A stretch of DNA of 64,000 nucleotides from assembly GCA_911728435.2 (NCBI GenBank), contig OU452205.1, positions 5,648,260 to 5,712,259 of the forward strand, written 5' to 3'. Made by a program: the position numbers and the translations under genes. This DNA comes from Apoderus coryli (lineage: Eukaryota > Arthropoda > Insecta > Coleoptera > Attelabidae). Of this stretch, positions 23,740-37,300 are shown piece by piece. Numbering within the stretch: the stretch's first letter is position 1; each line of letters begins with the position of its first letter. The notes below the pieces were generated by a model. It saw only the letters and a program-made list of their open reading frames with translations, was not told where the DNA came from and did no database searches.

Positions 23740-24001
23740 CAGATCACTGGTGAGACGTTGCAACAACGTTACACGCCTGGTAAGATTACCAAATCAAAGC
23801 GCTTTTCTAGAGTTTGTCCAGCAGCTGGTTGTACAAACGTTCATCGACGACATAAAGGTCGTTGAGACTCAGCAGGCATTACGAAATGCATCGCTAAAGA
23901 CTAAGATCCCAAAATATGCGAGCAACGGCTACAAAGAAACGTTTTTTGACTCTAAAAATGCATTGGCTTACGAGCTGATTCGAATTATTAGTAGTCATTA
24001 G
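23740..24001 (+). pseudogene. Possible LTR-retrotransposon Gag remnant
   Basis: A plus-strand frame has QQLVVQTFIDDIKVVETQQA then LRNASLK and, after a gap, KNALAYELIRI. This resembles the region of arthropod Gypsy Gag proteins around 'AFVDGLxDxExQxxLRLxRxxxxxDALxxALxxE'. There is no protease, RT or LTR nearby, so it is at best a short fossil. I am not certain of the family. Confidence 0.35.
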
Positions 24002-24145
24002 GCTTTGGTTTTTCAAAGCTCAGCAATGACTTCCGCCAAGCAATAACCTAACCTTTCAGAGGAGCTGTTGTTATAGATGACCTCTAGTTCTGAAACAAAT
24101 AATGTCGCTATCTTTTTTTGGAGAATCTTCGAAAACGGATGACTT

Positions 24146-25470
24146 TTGTGTGCTATTAATTGGGACTTTATCGATGATCAAAATATAAGCATTGATAGTA
24201 GATTTCTAACGTTTACTAATGTCATTGCAAATACAGCTGAAAGTTGTTTTCCTTTTAAATCTAAAACAGTCACTGCTGGATCAGCGCTGGGTCGCATAAG
24301 TTGGTTCAGCGATGATTTGCGCAGGATGAGATCTGCTATGCACCATCCATTTGATTCATAAATCGGATTCTCAGTCTGTATCTAAAGTCGCCTTAAGACA
24401 CTATAAAAAACAATATCGAGCTGAACTTTCTAAGGCCAAAAGAAGGGCTTATGAGGAGTATATTGCATCCGCTATTAATGGGCCTGCTGCTGTGTGGAGA
24501 CTGGTCAAGGATTGGGAATCAACTCCAAATCTCGGGACAGCTGAGAACTTGACTGCGCATATTTTAAATGACTACTTTACAACTGCGGCTGATGATATAA
24601 TAAAACAGCTACCAGCCACATCGGTCACTTTTGAGAAATATATGTCTCCCACTAGAGCTGCTGGATTTAGTTTGAGAACGGTATCCTTTAATGAAGTACG
24701 TGAAAAATATCAGGTATGAAAAGCACAAAAATCTCGGATTGTTATGAGCTTAATGTTAGGATTATTGGGACTTTAAAGAATCTGCTAGTGGTGCCGCTTA
24801 CTAAGTTGATAAACCATTGCATTGGTGACGCTGTATTTCCGGCGGTCTTGAAGGAGGCAAGGGTTATTCCAATCTACAAAAATAAAGGACCGGTTGGAAT
24901 ATGTTTCGGATGGCATGGAGCGGGGCTGTGACACCTTTGCTTCCTTTTATGACCTCACTAAGGCTTTTGACTGTGTCTCACACGAGATACTTCTTCAGAA
25001 ACTCTCTTACTATAACTTTGATGTTGACAGTGTTGCCTTGGTTGGCTCTTATCTCAGCGATCGTTTTCAGCACGTTTTGTATGGGGGTCGATACTCGGAG
25101 AGACGAAGGGTTGGACGGGGTGTGCCCCAGGGGTCGGTTTTGGGACCTTTATTGTTTTTAATATACGTAAATGATTTATACAAATTTCAAGAAGAGTCAA
25201 ATATAATCCTCTTTGCTGACAACACAACTAGTCTGATTAGATATCGACCAAACGACCCTTTAGGGGAGTTGGTTAAGGCTGTTGAGACTGACATAGGCAA
25301 TTGGTTTCTGTCAAATGAACTGAGCTTGAATCAGGCTAAAACTCAGAGCATGAACTTTACATTGCGTTCTGCGCCTATCGATCTTGATGTCTCAATTCGC
25401 GATATATCACATGTCTATCTTCCTGAATGAGCTTGTTCACTTTCTTGGCGTTTTTCTAATTTCCTAGGTG
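24146..25470 (+). mobile_element. Degenerate Jockey-like non-LTR retrotransposon (endonuclease end plus RT)
   Basis: Broken plus-strand frames follow the order of a non-LTR ORF2. First is the end of the endonuclease domain (ISWFSDDLRRMRSAM, 24290 region), then the linker (VALRHYKKQYRAELSKAKRRA, VWRLVKDWES), RT finger pieces (PLTKLINHCIGDAVFPAVLKEARVIPIYKN) and the RT palm from 24894. The palm has FYDLTKAFDCVSHEILL, GVPQGSVLGPLLFLIYVNDL and LFADNTTSL. The catalytic YADD box reads FADN, so a catalytic aspartate is lost. Frames break near 24360, 24720 and 24890, and the copy ends near 25470. It is non-functional. Confidence 0.8.
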
Positions 25471-26040
25471 TATTTTTGGTGCACCTGCACTTGTACAGTT
25501 ATACCTATACTTATTGTTATATCAATTTTGTTATTAAACCCCGAGAAGACATTGGTGTTGAAGATTACAACAGACTAGAAATCAACAATTTTTTGCTGAT
25601 ATTACCTACTAATAATAAAATTAGATTAGGAAATAAAAACTAGAAATCATAGTCCAGTCCTTGGTTACACCTACTTTTTGACGTGGTAGTTATTACGAAA
25701 TTACTGTTAGGTATTACCAAAAACACTTACTTAAGTAGTTCTAGTTCATTACCAATTCAATTGCATCTATTTCATATTCAAAATAATCAGAAATTTTTTT
25801 ATTGCGTAAATAGGTAATAGGCTTTACAACAATTTGGAATTCAAATTAGATAACGAACAATGACAAGCCAGTATTTTAAGCGATAGTTAATTCGTAACTT
25901 CGTTTACTTTCAATAGCACCAATTCAATTATTAATGTCGAGAAGTTATTTAGTTTTTTTAGTTGATTAAGAATGCTTGTAATGGTAAGTAAATATTTTAA
26001 ATTCATAGTATAATATTTTAGTAAATATTTTTGATAAAAA
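25471..26040. other. Intergenic AT-rich DNA, nothing recognised
   Basis: No ORF, repeat end or RNA gene can be supported here. Confidence 0.5.
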
Positions 26041-26059
26041 TATAGACAAGGATTTATAC

Positions 26060-26640
26060 ACATCATAGTCTTTGATACACGTAACTGGTACTCAAATTAT
26101 TCAATACCCTGTAGATCAGGTCAAGATGCTATGTCTAAGGTATCACATTGAAGGAGTACAACGCAAATTTTTAAGCATAAGCAATGTTTACAAAGTGTTT
26201 AACGTCGTTATTAATTGTCCTGAGCTGCTTGGAGCATTCCGACTGACTGTTCCGTTAACAAACTCGAAGTCATCAATTATTTCATTGTGATAGAGCTAGA
26301 ACCAATTTTATGTTGAGGTCCCCATTATCGACCATGTCTCGCACGTTCAATGTGGTGTGCCCGAATTGTGATTTGTTTCATGACACATTGAGGCATATTT
26401 TGGCGGCCGCAGAACTTGTGCGTCGTGATTATTGAATTTCATTATAATATGTTTATATTTTTTATGTTTATTTCTTTATTTATATTTCTATTTATTTAGT
26501 TCTGTTATGTAAAGTTATCAAGTTGATTGGTTGTGTTATATTTATTTATATTCTTTGGATTGTTACTATTGTGTAATTGCTCAGTAAATGGAAATTTTCT
26601 ATTCAGCAATAAAGCATTTATTATTATTATTAAACTGTTG
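26060..26640 (+). mobile_element. 5'-truncated Jockey-like non-LTR retrotransposon 3' end
   Basis: A plus-strand frame includes GVQRKFLSISNV and NVVINCPELLGAFRLTVPL. Just after a stop it continues ARTNFMLRSPLSTMSRTFNV then HILAAAELVRRDY and a stop near 26435. These are C-terminal RT-ORF blocks. A 3' UTR with AATAAAGC at about 26608 and an ATT-repeat tail ends near 26633. It resembles the 3' end at 5815-6310 in layout. Confidence 0.65.
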
Positions 26641-26756
26641 ATAGAAACCTGTAGGCATATTCTTAGCCCTCGAACTAGGTTTTGCAAAGAGAAATTTCTC
26701 TACTCAGACCTCATAAAAAGCGAAGCTCCACTGCGCCCTGAGAAATCAACTAAATG

Positions 26757-26885
26757 AAACGGGGCTGTATAACAGGGACCTGCAATGTAGATTGTCTAAT
26801 GGGACATTAGTTGAGACAGCTTACCGCATGTGATATATGAGTTTACCAGCCTTATCGCCCCGGCAGATAACACCCAACAACAAAC
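26757..26885 (+). mobile_element. Small fragment of the same LOA-like family as at 18.3-20.3 kb
   Basis: The text from 26757 (GGGGCTGTATAAC, CCTGCAATGTAGATTGT...) closely follows 20024-20170 of the LOA-like copy, with small indels. It covers the CCHC-coding segment and part of the following tail. Only about 130 bp is preserved. Confidence 0.7.
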
Positions 26886-28256
26886 ATTTTTTGTAAAATA
26901 ATAAATAACAAATATTTTCATTTGCTGAGACTATAAAATGATATTTTATGATCTTCAAGACGCCTCAATTGGGTTCCTATTTATAATTGCACTCACACAA
27001 AAGCCAAGTTTCAAGTCGCCTCATTGTGGAGCGTCATGAAAAAACCTCTTTCATATTTTTTTTTGTATTTTTTGAGACTACAACTTTTTTATGTGTTGTG
27101 CCCGATAGCAGCGTAAATATAAGGAAATAAATATACTGTGCCGATAGCTACCATCCCAAAGTAATCTAAAATATTTTTGATTTCAATATTATCGGTATAT
27201 AAAAGACGGAAGAGAATCGAATAGGTATGTCAAAAAGTGTATCAAGTTCACAAAACATTTGTGATCAAGTTTCACGGTACCTATTTAAAGGACCTGTTTG
27301 TTGTAATATTCTACCCTAAATTTTATTTCTGTTAAAAATAAATTAAACCATAATTTGCATTGAACTTTGTATGATGACTTTTCAAAAATCAATCCTCAAA
27401 ATGATAAATGCCGATAAATTTGTACCTAAATATCATTATTGACTTGCATTTTTTAAAAATCAATATTAATAAAAATGAACAGTCTCATCTTATTATTTAA
27501 GTTTATCAATTAATGTGTAGGTAGGTAGGTATTAGGTATATTGCTTTCAATTTTTTCTAAATAATATTTAATCTATCTACTACCATCACAAAACAAAAGG
27601 GTATGTTTTGTGACTACCATTGTCTTTATAAACAAGACATAATAATAGCGGCTACTAGGTACCAAAGATCCACAAAGATAGTCAGCGTATATGGCAAATC
27701 AACATTAATCTTTGCTACTACCTTCGACCATAACATGTTCGGTGCTACTACTAAATAAAAAATGTTTTTCATAATAATTGCATGATACCTTTTTCTTTGT
27801 ATCATGTATAAACTGTATATCAGAGATAACCTTTTTAGTCCATTTTCTCTATGCTGTAGATCACTGTCAATTGTAATTTGTAATAAAACTTGCGTGCGTT
27901 GGCGCTGATAAGATAAATAACTTTTATATAATAAGTAGGTACGTCAAGGGCAAGTTTAATTTTGTTTCTTATATTTAGTGTTAGTGGCACACAATCTACT
28001 TTTACGTTTGGATTCTCCAAGGTTTTTAAAACCCTCCATTCAATCACAACTGTTGTAGTTGTTTTACTTGTCAGTTTGTTACGTGATACGGTTGATTGTA
28101 GAAGTGATACCTACACCTACCTACTAAGTAATCTGTAAAGAGTGTAGCGACCTAGTTGGCATTTCAATAAAAATAGAAAGTTATTAATTAATTTAATACT
28201 TTCAGAGTCAATTGAACACTTTCCTGAAAACTGTTAGCACCTTTGCACCAACTAAA
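26886..28256. other. Intergenic region upstream of ALAS
   Basis: AT-rich with GTAGGTAGGTAGGTATTAGG-type microrepeats near 27518. It presumably contains the ALAS promoter, but no defined core element can be identified. Confidence 0.4.
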
Positions 28257-28257
28257 T

Positions 28258-28353
28258 GTAAGTAGATACTTAATTCATTATTACTCTAATATTATTTAAG
28301 GTTATATAATCAATTATTATTATTATTATTTCTATTTTATTACATATTTTAAG
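28258..28353 (+). other. Possible 5'-UTR intron of ALAS
   Basis: A GTAAGT donor at 28258 and an acceptor ending TTTTAAG at 28353 would remove 96 bp just upstream of the ALAS start codon. It contains a run of ATT repeats (about 28313-28333). Suggestive only. Confidence 0.35.
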
Positions 28354-28370
28354 ACTATTCAACTAGCAAA

Positions 28371-31300
28371 ATGCCGTGCCCATTTCTAACAAGATTTAGC
28401 CAAAATTATGTCAAAAATTATGCACCAATCTTATTAAAAATGTATGGTAATCAATGCCCAATTGCATCTAGGAGTTTAAGCCAGATGGAAAATACTGCTG
28501 TTAATGATGCCCTACCAGGTGAGATTTGTACTGATAAATAAACACCGGACAATTTTTATACATTATGAATTTGTTATTATAATACAACATGTTATTGGAA
28601 CTGATTATTTCTCTTATTAGTTTGTTTCAATACTGGATTAAATTATTTAGACAAATTATATAATCCCTAATTTGAAATATGTTAAGTATAGCATATTGAC
28701 GCTTTAAATATGGAAAGAATTTCTAATTTCTGTCTGCATTGAGACATGTAGGTAGACATGCTACTTGACGAGGATGAAGAAAAATTCAAAATATACTAAA
28801 TTAAAATAAAATTTGGGTCTTGGCTTAAAGATACTAATTTGACTAACTGATATTAAATGCGGTGTTGTTAATAAATGGAAATAAGCTAAATAATGTTTTG
28901 GATCCAAAACCCATTAGCATTGTCTTTAAAAGGATAGTCTGTCAGCGCTATGTACCGGCAGGTGCTGGACTCTGGTGGCCAAACTTTGAAGTACGATTTA
29001 TGAATGAAAATCAAAATTCTCCTCTTTTACATATTTTGGTAGAGGGGAGCAGGCGCGGGTGAACGACCTCTTCAAACACTGAAAAGTTCCCCTCTGTTAG
29101 TTTATTTCACTCGAACTAGGGTTGCCAGACCAGAAAAGTTGATGTAGATGTTTCTCTACAACTAAGGTTGCCAGACCATACAATTTTGAGGAAGGACAAA
29201 CAAAAATATTCGTACATAAAATTTGTTTGAAAAAGTATTCTGTACTTGGTCTACAAAATCTGCTATAAAAAGTTGATGAGCATAATAACGGGGTTACTGT
29301 AAAAAATGTGTAGTGAAAAATAGTATTTATTTAAGTAGATGTAGATATAGGTACAGGGTGTTCATGAAATGACTACAACGCTTAACCACAAATTCCTCAA
29401 CTAAAAATAAGCCAATCGAGGCAAATAGACATGTCATGTTGCTTCGATGTGCCTCTACAGGGCGCTAAAATTCTCAAATTAATATCGTTTTTTCTGAATA
29501 ATTGCTAAACGCCTTTATCGATTTTCATCCATTTAATTTTGGAATTAAGATTTACTACTATAATTGATGTGTTTTGACGAAAATGTGATATTTTGTTAAT
29601 GTTTAATAAAAATGGCTTGTGATTCGTAAATAAAAGTTTGCATTTTTGTTATCCCTTGTACAAATGACTTTAATTATTTCTCTGACACTAAGCGTTATTA
29701 TGCACATTAACTTTATATAGCAGATTTTGTAGACCAAGTACGGAATACTTTTTAAAAACAAATTTTCGCTTTAAATCTGGTCTAAAATATCTGCGATATA
29801 AAATTAATGTAGTGCGCATTGATAAGGCAGTAAAAAGGGCAAAAAAACAAAAATATCTATATTTACATGGAGAGCTATTGTTTTCTCAAGAGGCTCAGTT
29901 TTTTAACATTTATTCATTGTTTTAATAAGTATCGGTTTTAACAATACAAACAACTTTGTAATTACTAAAGAACATTGTTTATTCCATGAACAGTAGAAAT
30001 TAATAAGGATGTTAGAAAACATACAGAAATAGAGGTATAAATAACAAATAATGTGCATCAGGTAATATATTTTAATGGAGCGCATTACAAAATCTTTCAG
30101 CGACTTTTCTTTTCCATTTCCTACCATTCATAATCTCCAACCATAGAGCACTATAATTGAAAACAAATTTCCACACCACTCATGAAGTATTGCTAATGGC
30201 GCGTTAACTTTTTTCAGTGGGTGGTTCGCCAGTAGCCCTATTTCCCACAACTTCAACAAAATTCTATAACAGAAAAAAAAAATAATATAGTGACAAAGAG
30301 ATGTTTTCGGCGACATCTAGCGTGTCGCCAAAAACATCTCTTTGTCAGACATATCTTGTGCTAGTCGTTATACGTGTCAGTCTCAAACACAATTAGATAT
30401 AAAAGATTACCTACTTAATCGTTCATTAATTATTTACCTGAATTTATGATCCACTCTTGACATCTGGCAGACTCCTTCACTGGGAAGAAAAATTGCTGTA
30501 GTCCAGGAGTGTTCCATCTACAATGTGCACAAGCGTCCAGACATCTATAACAATACATGTTTTTTGAAAAATATAAAAACATGATTATAATGGTACCAAC
30601 TTTTTTACGTAAACACGATATTTTTTAGCTTCGTTTTTAGCCAATGAGACAAACTTATTTATTTCTAAAAATAAATCTACATGCTCTTATTACAAAAAAT
30701 AATATCTGAATACAGGTGTCACGGAAATTATGGGAGATCTCTCAGATACATTTGATCGAACATAAAAAAATAAGATGACAATGTGTTTAAAACATTTATA
30801 TTTATTGAAATACCAGAGAGATATTCACTAAAAATGTACCTATAGTTGAAAATTTCTATTACTTAGGTAGGTATAGAAATTAGAAATCAAATTATAATGA
30901 AAATACATACAAACTCCAGAAAATCCTATCGCTTATTGAAAACTCATTCGATTATCATTGTAAATTATTTTTTTTGCTATTAAGTATTTTATAAAAAAAT
31001 GGATCAGAACCACAGATCTGTGATCAGAACTTACCTTTCGGCTTTGTATCTCGTCAAGGGAAATTACCTATAATCAACACAATTAGCACTATTGTTTTTA
31101 CTCTTACAATAAGTAACACTGAATTTAAATTTCCACTAAAAAATATTTTTTAACTTTAAAATTTAAAATCACGCTAAATATTATTTCATAGAGAAAAATG
31201 ATAAATAATAATGATAATATACCTATAATATAAGCTATCTCTGTTAGGTATAAAACTTCGTATATTTTTTTATGTACGAGTAGGACCTACCTTATATCTT

Positions 31301-34300
31301 ATATAGGTATGTATTTATTTCTTATTTTATTATTAATAGATACAGTGTTGCGACTATGACGACTGAATATTATGTGATCGCCAAAATAATGAAGTCAAAG
31401 AAACTTTTTTATAATAGATATCGTTAAAACTAAGTTAATAAATGTGGAAAACTCAGATCAAGCAAAATAACATTTAATTATATTTTTGAATTATTCGTCA
31501 CAAAAAAAATAATGTTGGAACCATTTATAAAATGAAAAATAAGGTAGCATCTGATAATTATGTGACGGCTGGCAACATTGTCTATGGCTGGAAGCGAAAG
31601 AAAAATACGTGAACTTATTATACATGTCCGTATGTTCAAATCACGACCTGATTGGTCGAAAAACATGGCTCCCCCACTTTTCCATCAAGATTGCTACACA
31701 TTTACTATAAACCCAAATTAATGAATGAACGACTTTTTACGACAACGCCGTCTGGTTTTTTGAGACAGGTACTAATCAAGCGCTGACAGACTATGTTTAT
31801 AAAGACAATGCCATTAGGTTACATCAGTTCTAATCTAAGCAGTGAAATGACAGTACACTTTAGACATAGACATAGATTTTTACTATAAAATAGACTGCTA
31901 ACTCTGTACTACTCTCCGAGAACGTGAAAGTTAATTCCTACTACGGACCACCTGAAGCGCTGTTATCGCCGAACAGTGATTTTTAAAGTTTGACTTCAAC
32001 GTCAATGTTGAAATAATTTCAATATTGAAATTTATTGGTATGCTGTATCGACACTTTCCTACAACTTATTGAAATTTTATTTTGTTGAAATTAATGTCAG
32101 GTTTACATTTGGCAACATTGATTTTCGGGGTGATCTATGGAAACAGAAGATTCTTTGTTTTGCTCTGCATTTCTAACTCTAACCTCTAAGTCTAAGCACA
32201 GAATAGCAACCTACCCTTTTTTAGGAAACTCCTACTTTTCCAAAAAGATTTTGTTCACTTGTATCGTATTTTGGAATATTCTCTGTCATTCTCTATCAGT
32301 TTTTTTTTTAAAAGTCATTACCTATTTACAATTAAGTGGATAAATATCCTAACAAGAGAAATTATGCATACTGTATTGCTACTTATAACACCAGCATGTA
32401 TTTAACTATTCAAATATTGATCAGTTGAAATGCCCTTAGTTGAATTTGAGAAGAATAAGTCGTGTTCGCGCAGTGACGTAATCGGTGCCCAGCGAATAGT
32501 TGCATGCCATGCACTGTATGGTATATGAGGCTTGGATTCGCTAACCAAACCAATTTTTTTAACTTGTGCCACTTATTACGCAAATATTACCCTCGGTAAG
32601 CGACTGTCCAAGCGAAAGCAGCAAAATTATTAGGCTTAAAACAATTCAACCACTGTTGTTCTGTTGCTCATTTCAATACTAATAATAATAAATATTTAAA
32701 AAGATATGTAAAAATATGCAAAATACACTTTCTAATTGTAAGGTTCAATGATGTAATTTTGCCGTTCTTTTGATTCTTGTCTTTTCTTTATTTTTTAAAA
32801 TTTATTATTAAAATCGGTTGATATTCATTCATTTTCGACATTTTCTGAAACTCTTTAATCCATATTACGTACGTTGTCAGATTAATCAATTTTGAGAACA
32901 AGATAAAAAAAATCACAATGGTTTTTGGTTAATTTAATTAAGTATGTAATTCATAAAATAAGTGAATGAATTTACAATTGAATTATTTGACGATGTGCAT
33001 ATATCAATATTAACATTTCAATGACAATAATAACTGTCTGTGACGGTAGCAACGTTCAAGAGGATAAATTAAAACCATGATCTCGGAGTATCGTATAGAG
33101 TTACCGGTCTATTTTACATTATTATTATTACATCATACATCAATTATTATTCAAATAATGGTATGATTCCGATGTATATGTATAACTATTTTTGTTTTTA
33201 GATAATATTACATCAACTAATGGCTGTCCTTTTATTAAAGAAGTTTCTGGAGTTATAAAAGAGGTTGAACAGAATGATATTTTGGGAGAAACGAAGCCCA
33301 AAACTGAACTACAATCGCAGGCAGCACAGAGTAATATATATATATTTTATTAATATGTACCTATACAAGATACAGTCCTACAAAACTTTTGCAGCTACAA
33401 TACTATTTACTTGGCGTTACGTCATTTGATTGTTGATATGACTAAATAATTATTGCGGATTAACATGTGTAGGGTCCCCATTTTCAATAGCTATAATTCT
33501 ACCAATATTTTGGCCACAATCTTATGTCAGTGAACAAGTCTGAAGAGACCCGATCCCGCACGCTTTTCGCTCAACTATCGCTATACTTAATATTTCGTGT
33601 TTTAGACGCATTCTCATACGATCAATTTTTCCATCAGCAAATAATTAAAAAGAAGAAAGAACATTCTTATAGAATATTTAAAAAAGTTAATCGATTGGCT
33701 GGACCAGGCGAGTTTCCACAAGCAATGGAATATACATTTGGTGCAAATCCAATTACAGTATGGTGTTCTAACGATTATTTGGGGATGTCGTGTCATCCAG
33801 AAGTTAAGTCAGCGGTGGGGTGAGTTCATAATATTTTAATAATATTAATTACGCTTAGTCATGAAACAAAATAATTAAATTCTAATGATAGAATAGATAA
33901 TTATACTTAATTGTTACTTTGTCTTAGTTATGTCTACACTTTTTCGATATCTAACAGTCTTAATGTTTGTAGGGATGCGTTGGACAAGTATGGGGCGGGA
34001 GCTGGAGGGACTCGCAACATTAGTGGAAACTCAACTTTACATGAAAAACTAGAAAATACTTTAGCAAATCTGCATGATAAAGAAGCTGCACTTTTATTTA
34101 CTTCTTGTTTCGTTGCAAATGATTCCACCTTATTTACATTAGCAAAAGCTTTACCGGGATGTCATGTATTCTCTGATGCTGGCAATCATGCCTCTATGAT
34201 ACAAGGTATTAGAAATAGCAGAGTACCGAAACATATATTCAGACATAATGATCCTGAGCATTTAGAAGAATTACTTAAAACGATAAGCAAAGACATTCCA

Positions 34301-37300
34301 AAAATCGTTGCTTTCGAAACTGTTCATTCAATGACTGGTGCAGTTTGTCCTCTTGAGGTAAGAAAAGTTCATTTAGTTCCCGCAAGTTCTTCATAAGATT
34401 TAAACAATTCGTGCCCTTCCACTTTTTCAAACTTTCTTCTGTTAAAGTATTGTATTGTAACGTTTTTCGTGGTTCGTAGTCTGAAATAACAGATAATAAT
34501 ATCTATCGACTGTTGACTGTCCTCCGTCCCTGTTACGTTGTTATATATGATTGGCCTTCTTTCTCGAACACTTCCAGTGAGTAGTCGAATTTTCTCAAAC
34601 ATCCTACCAAATTAACACAGCGCTGCCCCGATTCGATGTCTGAAATGTTAACGAGATTTGAATTTAAACTAATTTATTTACACTTAATAACTAAACACTT
34701 AAATAAACTAATAACTTAAAAGAACTATATTTATTTTCACTATATTTACTTCTACTATTTATATTTCACAACACTGCACTGTTTTGAACTATGGACTATT
34801 CACTTCATTACTGGGTTACTGTTGCACGTTGGGTATTTATATCATTTGTCTCTTTTTCGAAAATAGGCGTTTGTTCTACAACATTCTGGCGCGCGTACGT
34901 TTATTCCATATCAGTACGGTGAGCGAGGCACATTCTACCAAATTAACACAGGGCTGCCCTGGACGAGGTACAGCCTACTAAATTTCTAGCGAGTCTCCTT
35001 CCGTTCGTTTGAATCGCGAGCTTTCGAGAATGGTTCATCTGATTACTATAATGCAGCCAATGCGGTGTTGCCGGATGTATTTATTTCTCTCTAAGCATAT
35101 TAGTCACAGTATATAAAATCATTCTGTATGTTATCATTATCATAGGTAATAATTTAAAAATGCTACGAAGCTATTGGTTTACTTAGTTTAAAACATTTGA
35201 ACTCGGTACCTATTTCAGGATAAAAACGACAATTTGCCCATGCTTTTTCTTATGGGAAATTCTTAGGTTCAAATTGCATATTATTTTGGTTCCTTACAAT
35301 AATGTAGTAAATGACGTGAACGACCACATTAGATTACATAATCTAAGACATTGTGAAGACTAGAAAATTTCGTATATTATGACGAAAACGTCATAAGCAA
35401 CGTTCAAAATACATTTGAATACTTCTAAACGAAATAAACAATATTCTGAGAAATTTAGAAGATGCCATTTACGATTTTTTATGTCATAATGAATGCAAGG
35501 TATTCTAAAGACTTCAGGACATTTAAATTTGATTATTTTGTGTTGGAATCATAATATGCGATATTTGAGACAATTTATAAAATGGATATTAAATTAAAGC
35601 AATAGAATACCAAAGAAAACGAGGTCTGATATGTATAAGGGCAAATTAAGCGACTTAAATATTGACCCCCTGTTTACCCGCCTATGATCATCCTTTTTTA
35701 TTCAATTTAATGTCAGTTTACGCGCACTTCCCTCAAAAGTTCTACTCCCTGTATTTCAAGAACGTCGTTTATGGCGTTTAGAAATTTCCAAATGTCTTAA
35801 AAACGTCATTTACGATATCATCTGGAGTCTTCAGAATCTCGTTTACGTCATTTACGACCTTTATACATCTACGGTCGAGGAATGTGGTCATGTGATTTTT
35901 ACCTGTTGCGCACAGAGCGTTTGACTTTGAAAGGAACCCATCCTTGTACAACATCCAAAGATGTGCACATAGAAATTTAATGAACTGAACTTTATTATAG
36001 GAATTATGCGATATTGCCCACAAATATGGTGCTTTAACATTTGTAGACGAGGTACATGCTGTTGGTCTCTATGGTGAGCATGGTGCGGGAATCGGTGAAA
36101 GAGATGGAGTGATGCATAAAATGGACATGATTTCGGGAACTCTAGGGAAAGCATTTGGCAATGTTGGAGGCTATATCGGTAAGTATGTAATTCATCATCG
36201 CCGTTAAATTTTGTGAACATTAGATTTATCCGATAGTAAATCTTTGTACGAAAAATCGGCGGTAACAAAAAATTTGTTTTTTTTTTTGAGTCGACTAAGA
36301 TTATTTGATTTTCTAAGAAAAATTAACGAACAGACGTGTTTAATTTTTGGATAAGTTTATTTTGTCAGGACCACCTGCCAAATTTATTCTGACAGTAAAT
36401 TAAAAATATTTTAATTGTGAATAATTAGTAGATGTCACTATAGTATTTTTGGAATTCATATTTGATTCCAAACTAATTTAAATCTCAGCTAGTTTTAATA
36501 ATTTTATTGTTATTTGAATCTTTGTATTGCCAGTTTTAATGAAATTCTTAAATTTACAGCTGCCAATGCTATTTTGATTGATATGATTCGATCGTACGCT
36601 GCTGGATTCATATTCACCACATCATTACCACCCACGGTGCTAGCAGGTGCTCGAAGAGCTATAGAAATTCTTGGCTCAGATGAAGGTCGCGCTCTAAGGC
36701 AGAAGCATCAAGACAATGTAAAATACCTCAGAACTCGATTAATGTTAAACGGTTTTCCTGTTGAACATACGCCAAGTCATATAATTCCGATAAAGATAGG
36801 CAATCCTGAACAATCTATGGCAGTATGTGATGTTCTGTTGAAAGAAAAAGGTCATTATATTCAAGCTATTAATTATCCAACCGTTGCTAGAGGGGAAGAA
36901 AAATTGCGATTAGCCCCAACACCTCACCATACTAAAGAAATGATGGATGTTTTGATATATGACTTAAAAGAAGTTTGGGATAAGTTGAAGCTTCCTTACA
37001 CGGGTATTCAATGTGGAAAGGTAATTATCCGATATTCTCATTTCACCATAATTGTTATTATACAGGTTTATATTCTTCAATGACAAAAAGCGTAGGTTTC
37101 CAACAAAATGAAAAAATTACACTTTTATTTAATAAAATGTTTAATCAATTGGATATGCACTGCTTTTAGCAATAACATAATAATAATAGCTTTATTGCCC
37201 AACAGATTTACAAAATCCCTTTACAGGACAATTCCTAGATACATATTATTACATAATATATATAAAATTGTTTCAAATATCTTTGAGAAATTCGACAGAA

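Larger units (their letters stand above)
28519..33201. other. ALAS intron 1 with several repeats
   Basis: 4.7-kb intron. It contains a foldback element (29221-29764), a 25-bp hairpin (30291-30347), a THAP-like exon remnant on the minus strand (30438-30544) and a dispersed promoter-like repeat (32452-32660). The rest is AT-rich without recognised content. Confidence 0.7.
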
